DNA of 64,000 nt from Rotaria sordida (taxonomy: Eukaryota; Rotifera; Eurotatoria; Philodinida; Philodinidae): contig CAJNOL010000216.1 of NCBI GenBank assembly GCA_905250125.1, positions 124,001 through 188,000 on the forward strand. The letters run 5' to 3'. The position numbers were made by a program, and so were the translations under genes. Positions 54,623 to 64,000 of this stretch are shown one piece after another. How positions within the stretch are numbered: position 1 is the first letter of the stretch; each line of letters opens with the position of its first letter. Under the pieces are notes generated by a model. That model worked only from the letters and a program-made list of their open reading frames with translations. It did not search any database and was not told the DNA's origin.

Positions 54623-55164
54623 TTTAATGAAAATTATATCAAAAATATAACAACAAAAATCTATGATCTTACTATTTTTCTTTTCAACTCTCAACCGATT
54701 GTTCTCTGTTTATTTAATTTCGTCTGCTAAGCAACGAACTTTTTTTTCTACTATTCATTTTGTAACCTTCTAAAAAGGAATACCATATATCTTATGTCAA
54801 TAGAAAAAAAGAAAAGAATAAAAAAGAAATTACTTGTACATAGTATGTCAATGTTTTGTTCTCATTGTCAGATCACAAGTATATGTTAGGTCAATATTTA
54901 TGTTTCATATAATAATGAAAACTTTCAATTGATTTCAATAAAAGAAATTCAATAAAAATTTCGTGGTTTTTTTTGTTGATCAATTAAATTTGAATTTATT
55001 CAATGATTTTTTTTATAGGAAACAAATTGACTATTATTTTAATTAATATCTTCTCATTTTATGCTATAGTAATGAATTTTTTAATATTCTATTTAATTAA
55101 AACAAAGAGAAAACATTTATTTAAGCGCGTTAAACAACCAAATTGTTTCCTGTTTAGTTTGATC
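54623..55164. other. Divergent intergenic region
   Basis: Between the orphan ankyrin exon (minus) and the thioredoxin-like gene (plus). AT-rich. The thioredoxin reading frame extends upstream to about 55003 as a hydrophobic, low-complexity stretch that may be a 5' leader or intron ending at the TTTAG near 55157. Confidence 0.4.
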
Positions 55165-55620
55165 ATGGGCTCATGTTTTTCAACTAGTAAATCTGTACTA
55201 CCATTAATAACATCAGTTATTTCATCACAAATACCATTGACATCTCAATATGATCAAGATTCATCTCTATTATTAAATCCATATATGAATAAAATTTATG
55301 AAATAACTACACAAAAAGAATTTGATGATTTAATAAATAATAAACTCAATGTTAATGTATTAATTGTTTGTGATTTTTATGCTAATTGGTGTCCACCATG
55401 TTTACAAATTGCACCTATTTTATATCAATGGGCATTGAATGATTATAAAACATCTGTTATTTTTCTGAAAATTAATATTGATAATAATATTGATTTATCA
55501 AACAATTTTTCAATAAATATTTTACCAACTTTTATTTTATTTAAACAAGGAAAAGAAATTTATCGTTTAATAGGAGCAAATTCAAGTAATCTTAAAAGAG
55601 AAATTGATAAATTTAAATAA
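55165..55620 (+). CDS. Thioredoxin-like protein with possible lipid-anchor start
   Basis: A 151-residue protein. The thioredoxin fold is clear: VNVLIVCDFYANWCPPCLQI with the redox pair in WCPPC (usual thioredoxin WCGPC), VIFLKINIDNN, then the cis-Pro turn INILPTFILFKQGKEI and a closing YRLIGANSSNLKREI. The start MGSCFSTSKS has Gly2 and Cys4, a typical N-myristoylation plus palmitoylation pattern, so the protein may sit on the inner face of membranes; this is inferred from motif only. The frame is open upstream to 55003 (hydrophobic), so a membrane-spanning N-terminus is the alternative. Confidence 0.8.
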   Translation: MGSCFSTSKSVLPLITSVISSQIPLTSQYDQDSSLLLNPYMNKIYEITTQKEFDDLINNKLNVNVLIVCDFYANWCPPCLQIAPILYQWALNDYKTSVIFLKINIDNNIDLSNNFSINILPTFILFKQGKEIYRLIGANSSNLKREIDKFK

Positions 55621-58600
55621 TATTATTGATTTTATTGTAATATTTTGTAATCAATCGAAAATGCTAAAATTTAGTTATAAAATTATCATTGAAAATTTCA
55701 TTAACAAAAAAAAAAAAGAAATTAACTGTTTTTATTGAGAACTCTATCATGATGAAATGTGTTTATCATTGACTTTTTCATATTGATATTGTTTACTTAA
55801 AACAATAGGATAATCTTTGAGCTAATAGCATAGATATAATATAGGTTGAAGAAGATTCTATCAAAATTTGAATGAATTTAGACTTGTACTAAAGTGTATG
55901 TACGTTCATTATATTGAATGTAGTTTTTCGAAAACACTTCTCATCGAAAGAAAAATGTCAGTCTGGATATACACTGTGAAGAAGAGGAATGAGCTCCCTC
56001 TAGTTTCCATCTGATGACACCACTAATTCGAACTATAATCCTGACGAAAAACAATCAGTTTTTACTAAGCCAAATGCATGCAACTTTTATTTTTATTTAA
56101 AAAAAAGGAAAATATGTTTGATAGATAAAAGAAATAATTTTCGTGGTTTTTTTTTTCACTATCGGTTGGTTAAATTTTCTTTTAGTCGATTATCTATCAA
56201 TTTAAAAATTTCGAAGATTGCTAGAGCTTAACATATTTCAGAATGAAACAATTCTTTTATGAATAGAAATGGAACCCACCGAACTTATAATCAATAATGA
56301 CGTATAACTGTCAAATGTTTATTACTGTCACATAGTCTTCGTTCTGGTTGTCACAATCTACTGTTTCTTCATCCTACATAATTACTTAATATGCTTCCTT
56401 GTCATATTTAATACATGTTTCTAAGAAAAAAAGTAAGTAACCATTATCGATATGACAATGACAAAATAGGTTATTGTTAAAATAACATAAATAATTAGAT
56501 TACCATATTTTTTTATCTTAGTTTAAATTTAATAAAAAAAAAAAAGAACGTTCTTTATATTTACTTTCATTAAAGTAAAGAATTATCGATTTGAAAATAT
56601 GCGCTAAGAAAATAAACTTCATCATAATCGAAGAGATGTGTTTCGATTAGTGCTGAACCTAATTATTCATGACTTTACATCTTCATCAAACATTCAAACC
56701 TGTCTTAATTTGATCAAAAGTTGATCTCATATATCGTTCAAAATTTCTGCATCTTTTCATTCATCAAAACTAAATCTATTAGACATTCTTCTATTTATGC
56801 ATACAAAGACTAAACATCTCTATTAAAAACACATTCATAATCGTTGTGTATGAGATAGTGATTGATCGTATACATCAGATCATACTGTTGTATTAGAAGA
56901 CAACAAACAAGAAAAAATAATTTCATATTAATCTCTTAGTTACTAACAATTACTTGAAGATTTTGTTCATCTTATCAATGATTCGTATCTTATACAACTT
57001 CTTTTTCAAGTTGTATATAAATGTTCCTCTATTTTATAATTCTATATATACTTAGGGCATTTCAAAAGTAGTGACGGCGACAGTATAAAACTTTGTAGAG
57101 GTCTCGAGCAAATTTTCTTTCTATATATACTGATAACCAAATCAAGCTCTATAATTCTACAATATTTCATCATCCTTCAGGTAATATCATAACATTGAGA
57201 GCATAGCAAAAAAAGTGGCAATGACAATTTGATATCATATAGTAAGCTTTAGGAAACTTTCTTATTATATGCAGGGACAGTGAAAAACAATGCTCTATTT
57301 TTCTGATCGTTCATCATATTTCAACGGATATCATAATAATGAAATTTCGAGAAAGAGCTGTTTGTTATGATATGTGACGATAACATGAATGCTCATATTT
57401 GAAAAAAAAAGGTGCATGAGTATTTTTTTTCAACCACTATTGACAAAAACAAGATAGAGAACTGCCGTTTTCATTTTTCGAAAAAGGTGATGAATATGCA
57501 CCTCGATCGTATATTTTAGCCTTTTCTCATATGATTCCTGAATACTGGCAAAATGATTTTTTTTCACTGTATGCAGTAGAGAATCAAGTTAGAATGTCGA
57601 CTAGAATATCTATAACTGCTGAATAATAAAATATCAACCGCTAATATTTTCGCAGTTTTGTAGATCTTCTGTTAGTAGTTCAAATGCACACCTGATAATT
57701 GAAAACTTACTGTGAACAACTCACGAGGTTACATTTGTTTTCAACAAGATTAGTTCAAAAGTCATGTAACATTCAATTTGATCCGTCTTTATCTTCTCTG
57801 TCGAACAACAAAAACTCCAACTCTCTTTATTATTTGTTTCAATAGTTATTCAAAAACAAATACTCACACACCTTTCTTTTAGACATGAGCATTCATATTA
57901 CCGTCGCATATCATAACAAACAGATCTTTCTCGAAATTTCATTATTATGATATTAGTGGAAGTATGACTTAAAGCGCTTACGATATGGTATTGAAGTGAC
58001 ATTGCCATTATTTTTGCTATGCGTTCAGTGTTATAATATCACTTGAAGGATGATGAAATATTGTAGAAATATAGAACTTGATTTGGGCTATCAGTATATA
58101 TAGAAAGAAAATTTCCTCAAAACTTCTATAAGATTTTATGCTGTCAGTGTCACTACTTTTGATATACGCTACATAAATATTTGTTTTATATCGATAAATA
58201 TAAATGAATTTTTGCAATAGTTTAGTAAAGCTTTAGTCAATTTCTTTTTGAAAAGCTCAGTTGAATGAAAGAAAATAAGAAGTTCAATAATGTTAATATT
58301 TGACAAGCTAGCTTGTTTATTGTTTATTATGATTATTTATTTGTTAATCAACAGTATTGGTTTATCATCATGTTGATTTGTTTATATTCAATTAATTTAA
58401 TTCAAATTTGAAAGAATTAACGGCAACAACACATAAATATATTTAAAAAATTTATTTCCAAAATAGAAAATTAAAAAAAGTATTCTCTAATTAACTGTTC
58501 TATATTTGCATACCCGACGCATCCGCAAAAATTGCTAACAAGAATATCTCATTCTCTGAATATCGTCAATATTACATTTTATTTTAAAGTTCAATTCGAA

Positions 58601-60824
58601 ACAATTTCAATCTATTGGAAATAACACAATTCGACAAAAAATTCTTTTCTCTATGGAATCTAATGTTAGTAGTCAAAATAGCTAATTAGTGTTGCTGTCA
58701 GATTTGTTTGAGGATCGTGTTTCGCATCTTGAATAGAATGAGCTAAGAATATATTCGTCTGACGATTCTAACAAAATTTTTTATAACGTTTGTTTTTTTT
58801 TTTTAGGAAAGATTTCCTTCATAATTCATAATCAAGTGTAACCACAATAATACGTATTTCTATTACACCATTATACGTCGGAACGCATATTTCTATTTAT
58901 CTAGATCTTCTTTTTTTTTTTTATGTTCTCGTTATCTTTTCGAATTAACTTCACAATACTCAAAATAATATACAGATAAATGTATGATTTGTATGCGATT
59001 GGGATCCTTTCCTAATTGCATTTATCTAATCAGTAATGGATGGACAGAATCGATATATCACTAATGTTTATTCATTATACAATCAAATACTTAGCATATG
59101 CTAGAACATATCAATGGATATTTAAATGTAGAATGTGTCTCCATGGAGCATGCGTAACATAATAGATTTTATAAAAATAGACGAAATAGTACCATTCCAA
59201 TAACAATGAGAAATTTTGAAATCATACTTAGAAAGATTATTTATTACCTCTAATCTATATATAACATCATTTTTTTGCTGAATTAAAGTGAAAAAAATAT
59301 GCTAAATTTAGTATCTATCTTATTTTTTAGTGCTTTTGTCATTCAATAGCGACATTTAATTGCTGTGGCATATGCAGTACGAAAGACGAAAAAGATTAAT
59401 ACAAAAATAGATTGGTAAAAAAAGAACGAAAAAAAAGAGTAATAAGTATTATTTGTTGTTACTTTTTCTGTTAAACAAAATGTACCAAAAAAGTTCTTTC
59501 ATGCATTATTTTCTTTCTAAGCAATTCTATATTTCAATATATCTTTAATCATTAAATAAAAAACAAAAATAAGTCAATTGTATCGAGTGAATTATCATAT
59601 AAGCAAAGAAAGAAATATTGATTGATATTCAAAAGATTAATGCTTGTAAAAATATTATTGATATGTTTTTTTGTTGAAATCATGTCCAAAACAAAGTGTA
59701 TAAAATTGTTCGATTATTTTAATCAATTCGAATTCGTTTCTTTTAAATTATTATGATATCAATTGTATGTTTCCTTTTTTTGCATTCAAATGATAAATAG
59801 AAGAATGTTATTTGACATAGAAATCAGAAGAACTGTGCTATTTACATAATATTCTACAGTATATCCCTAATAAATGTTTGCGTTGATCGTCATTATTGTT
59901 TTACTTTCTCATTCAAGAACTATGGCATATATATCGAAGATGTTATTTCTAACATTAAGAACAACTAATTAACAAACTTCATTTGTGACAGAAAAATCAA
60001 TCAAACTGTAAAAACATTCTAGCTGTTGTCATTTTCCTAATTCCTGTTTACGCAAACATCGAAAACGCAAAAAAAAAATCCACATATATATTTAATCTTT
60101 AATATGTTACGTATCTTCATCCATTTTCCATACACAATGAGTTAAATCCTTCGAGTATACAACAATAAATCAAAAATGTCTAGATCAATAATTGAAATGT
60201 GAAGAATTATAGATATTAGAATGCATAGTATACAACAGATGACATCTAATCAAATCCATACTATCAATTATTCTATGAATACGAAATGAAGTATAACCAA
60301 AGTAATATCGTTATTAACGAATTAAAAAATTCCGTTTGTGAAACCAAAATATTTTTCTAAAGTCTAACAAAAATTTATAAGACACATTAGTATTTAATAT
60401 CCATATTATTGATAATCAATAATCAAGAAAAAAAAAACTATTATGTCTATTCTATTCTGAATTAGAATTTCTTTTTATGTGTATAAAAAACTTTTGAATT
60501 CTTGAAGAAACAATTCAATCACATGATCAATTTAAACAAACGTATCAGCATTGAAAGAGAGTAAACGTTAATCTCGATCTTCTAGATATATCTTCTAAAA
60601 TTTTTTTGGACATGAAAACAAGGATTTCATTGAAAACTAGTAGTAATAGCAGTAACAAAAAAAAAACAAAAACAAAACCTCACATACATATATGTGGTAA
60701 GGATCTTCAGATTTTTGTTTTTGCAAAAAAGAAAAACAAATCAAACAAAGGAAAATTACCGTCAAAGAGAATCCAAAAGATGCAACTATAAAAAAAAGAA
60801 AGAAAACAAGGTTCAGTATCATCA
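55621..60824. other. Long intergenic region
   Basis: About 5.2 kb between the thioredoxin-like gene and the 3' end of HMG-CoA synthase. Apart from the inverted-repeat element at 57.06-58.17 kb I see no gene, RNA or tandem repeat. All open frames are under 70 codons. Confidence 0.45.
57058..58170. mobile_element. Non-autonomous element with long inverted arms, about 1.1 kb
   Basis: The left end ttcaaaagtagtgacggcga is matched by the reverse complement of the right end, atcaaaagtagtgacactga. The match continues over about 400 bases per arm, including ttctttctatatatactgata, tacaatatttcatcatcctt, aatgaaatttcgagaaaga and gtttgttatgatatg. Arms are roughly 85-90% alike by eye. The unpaired centre (about 57475-57825) has no open frame. 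Long-arm structures of this kind occur in non-autonomous Mutator-like, Tc/mariner or fold-back elements; the superfamily cannot be named from this copy. Confidence 0.8.
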
Positions 60825-62725
60825 CTATTCATTTGTATCGCCGCTAGTTTGACGCTTTTGAAAATATTCAGTCTATAGATAAAAAAAAAAAATTGTTTTT
60901 TTTTTTTCGTAAAAAAAACTACAAATAGATATATTTATTTTCTTACATAGAGTTGTTGTATACTTTTTTCAGTATTATTATTGCTTTCACTGTTATCATT
61001 TGCAATGAATTTATCATAATAACGTCGATAATTTTTATCAATTGATTTCAAATAAATATCACCTGATTTTAATATTTCATTTGGTTGTTTTGGTATAAAA
61101 GGTACTATTTACAAAAAAAAACAATACTAATTGTAAGTTTTTTTTTCTTTATTTCTTTTCTAATAAATTTTTACCTTTATGATCATTTTCTTCACGTTCC
61201 AATAATAATTTATCCATTATATCAGGTGTAATTTCTACTCTTTCATGATCAAGTCGATGTCCAGCACGTTGAATACTTCGTTGTAATTGTGCAAGTGTAA
61301 AACGACATTCATGAACTTTACGGCAAACAACACTATACATTGATGATGCTAAACCAGAACCATAAGAAAAAAGTAAAATACGTCGACCATATAATTGTTC
61401 TTCATTTGGTTGACTTTTAAAAAAAAAAGAATGAACAAAATTTTATTAACAATTGATTATAATTTAAAAAACAAACAAACCTCATAAGAAATGAAAAAAG
61501 ACTATAATAAAGTGATGGTGTATACATATTGCCCATATTTTGTGAAAAATAAAGTCCTGGTGCTGTTTTTTGTTCAAATAATTCTTTACTTTGGTCAATT
61601 ATTTCACGTTCAAGATCTTTATCATTCAATAATGTACGAATATCAAGATTTCTAAAATAAAACAAAATTAGTTATTGATTTTTTTTGAAAATAATAAATT
61701 TTTTCATAAAATTTACTTATATTTCTCTGTTATAGCAGTGGGTATATATGGACAAGCACGAATAAGATCATTTAAATATAATCTTGCTAAAGATTTTTGT
61801 GCAAGTTTAACATATGGTGTATGAAAAAGAACAGCAGCAAATGTTGATAAATTAACTTCACGTGATGTTAATGTACTTGTATGAGTATGTGTTTCATGAT
61901 TCATTTGTGATTTTGTACAATATTGTGTATAACATGTATCAAGTGCTGATGTAAAACATTGAATACTTAAATGACCATCAACAACAGGATAAAGAGAATT
62001 TAAATTTGGTTTATAAAAATCATAAACATGTGCCATATGTGTTGCACGACAACCTAGATTTGTAAAGGATATTTTCAAATATAAGATTTTATATAAATAC
62101 CAGATTCAAAAACAACCGGAGCATTAGGACCGATGAGAAGAGCACAAGCGCCAGCACCACCTGTCGGACGAGCACTTCCTTTTGAATAAACGGCTATATC
62201 ACCCATAACAACAACCGCCTAAAAAGGAAAAAAAACTCAATTTATAATAGATACATATATGTATAATAATTTTCTATGTACATAGCGTCCATCCCAAAAA
62301 CTTGATTCAATCCAATGAATAGCATTAAATATAGCTGCAGTACCACCATAACAAGCATTTATATTATCTGCACCTTCAACAGCTGTATTATCATGATCAA
62401 CAAATAATTGCATAAGAACTGTTTTTATTGATTTAGCTTTATCAATTAATGTTTCTGTTCCAACATCTAAACGACCTATTTGTTGTGGATGTACACCGGT
62501 TTCATCAAGTAAACGTGATAAAACAGTTAAACATAATGAACATATATCTTCATGATCCGAACATATTGACATACGTTGTTGTCCTAAGCCAATTGTATAT
62601 TTACCTTTTGAAACATTATCATAAATCTCTAATGCTGATTGTTCAACATAAAGTGATGGAATGTACAATTCACAAGCAAGAATACCAACGGATGATGGAC
62701 GATGTAAATAACCTGTTCCGTTCAT
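60825..62725 (-). CDS. HMGCS: Hydroxymethylglutaryl-CoA synthase
   Basis: Condenses acetyl-CoA with acetoacetyl-CoA to HMG-CoA, the second step of the mevalonate pathway. Seven exons: 62725-62282, 62218-62101, 62053-61717, 61651-61481, 61413-61175, 61104-60947 and 60872-60825. Catalytic residues are in place: the Glu in [15 protein letters not shown], the nucleophile Cys in [20 protein letters not shown] and the His-bearing region after [18 protein letters not shown]. Other family marks: [62 protein letters not shown] and [14 protein letters not shown]. No mitochondrial presequence is seen, so the cytosolic form is likely. A possible acceptor six bases before the ATG suggests a 5' UTR intron. 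Confidence 0.96.
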
Positions 62726-64000
62726 TACTTTTCTAAAATAAAAATAATACAAAAAAAAATTATATTTAAATTGTTTATATTTTGTCCTTCTATAATAAAT
62801 AGTAAACAATGGAATGTCTATGTTTCATACTGGCTGGTTGATTGTTGGATACCAATTTAGACAGATAGAAATGACTCATTTTTTTCAAAGGAAAAAGAAA
62901 AAATGAATGAATACACGAGAATGACTTTAATGGCACACAACATATCCAATAAAATAAATTGATAGTAGTTGCCACTAGTCTAGTGTTATTTTTTTGTATT
63001 ATATGAATTCTTTTGCATTATTTTGTAGAAACTTCTTTGCAAAATTTTCAAATGATCTAAAATTTAACTAGAATTAACGTGTTTTACACTATACAATATG
63101 AGATAACAACATAGCATATTTTACATATATGTTAATGCAATGTGATGAATAAAATGTTATAAACAAAATAATAAAATTCAGGATTTTTAATAGGAATCGG
63201 AAACAAAGTATATTTAGGCATCTTGTTTCCAATGATAAAGTACCTGAGCGAAGAATTGACTCATGAAAAACAAAGGCAAAAAGCAAAAAAAAAAAGTAAG
63301 TCTAGACAGTTATAATAATGCGTATACATTCATCTGACAAGGTTTACGAAATACTGTGAATTCAAGTTTATTATGGCATCACTATAGCAAATAAAAAACA
63401 ATAATAAAACAAAAATTATTATTATTATTGTTCTTCTTCATGCATGTCAATATAGTCTTCACGAAATCATGAAGTTGATTCAATTGAATTTTGTTAATAT
63501 CATACAACAGATATTACAATTACATAACCACCGGGAACAATTATCTTCTATTCAACCATAAAGGTGTGAGTAAAGAGGAGACACACTCTTTCACATTCAC
63601 ACTCTCAGCAGCTCATTATGTCATAAATCGATTAGCAGAAGTTATAATGATTGAAGCTCGTGTGTTTTATCGAGCTGACAATGGAGCAATAATTCGACAA
63701 GTAGATGATCATATTTATGTCTATTCTAATTATACTATATACTCAAAAGTATGCATATAAATGATATTGCCATTTTATATCTTTCTCAGCCTTTTGATAT
63801 AGAAAATAACGAATTTATTTCACGAACACGTAGCTCTTCAATATATAATCAACGAGACTAAACACCTATCGAACGGCACTCGACTAGTCGCTAATGTTTG
63901 GAATATTACACATATGACAAGTTTTTCTAGATCAAAATTATTGTAACAAGTCGACATTTATGCTATTGATGATGAAAATTTAAATTGTTTTGGATCGGAA
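62726..64000. other. Upstream of HMG-CoA synthase; no confident gene
   Basis: Presumed promoter and 5' UTR of the HMG-CoA synthase gene, then AT-rich DNA with an ATT run near 63416-63429. A plus-strand open frame at 63491-63760 lacks an ATG and matches nothing I know. An exon of a gene outside the window cannot be excluded. Confidence 0.4.

Noticed and set aside
63491..63760. Plus-strand open frame of 89 residues near the right edge
   Set aside because: Begins at a non-ATG codon and matches nothing known. It might be an exon of a gene beyond the window, but nothing in the sequence shows it.

Overview
This is an AT-rich window from an animal nuclear genome. It holds about 18 protein genes on both strands. 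Most are broken by short introns of about 50-70 bases with GT-AG ends, between AT-rich or low-complexity spacers. The gene content is metazoan: spliced histone H3.3, calcineurin A, a CREB3-type membrane bZIP factor, a tetraspanin, NIPSNAP, an ankyrin/SOCS protein and HMG-CoA synthase. The compact introns, very high AT content, many small terminal-inverted-repeat elements and intron-poor accessory genes resemble bdelloid rotifers. That assignment is an inference; no species-specific marker was seen.

Layout. 1-3.4 kb: the larger part of an INPP5E-like inositol 5-phosphatase (minus), whose last catalytic exon is not found. 4.2-5.2 kb: intronless F-box protein with a PP2-like C-terminus. 6.0-7.7 kb: ankyrin/SOCS-box protein. 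9.6-15.6 kb: a complete eukaryotic 6-phosphofructokinase, with alternative starts and two interchangeable exons that each carry the ATP-site GGD motif. 15.9-17.9 kb: NIPSNAP. 18.6-19.8 kb: a divergent pair, a small BAP18-like protein (minus) and a CD225/dispanin membrane protein (plus). 20.3-22.1 kb: a hAT-like inverted-repeat element. 22.7-25.6 kb: tetraspanin. 26.5-28.4 kb: a beta-trefoil-like protein. 30.0-30.5 kb: histone H3.3. 34.9-38.1 kb: CREB3-like factor. 39.5-40.1 kb: GOT1. 42.6-44.0 kb: intronless SLC46-like transporter. 47.9-51.1 kb: calcineurin A with two possible C-termini. 52.2-54.6 kb: one ankyrin gene and one orphan first exon. 55.2-55.6 kb: thioredoxin-like protein. 57.06-58.17 kb: a 1.1-kb element with very long inverted arms. 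60.8-62.7 kb: HMG-CoA synthase.

The genes do not form a pathway or operon; this is ordinary dispersed animal gene order. The most unusual items are the duplicated PFK ATP-site exon, the calcineurin alternative 3' end with a poly(A) signal just after the early stop, an H3.3 with Phe at position 41, and several inverted-repeat elements. Exon borders were placed by eye from reading frame, GT/AG and family similarity; none was checked against transcripts.
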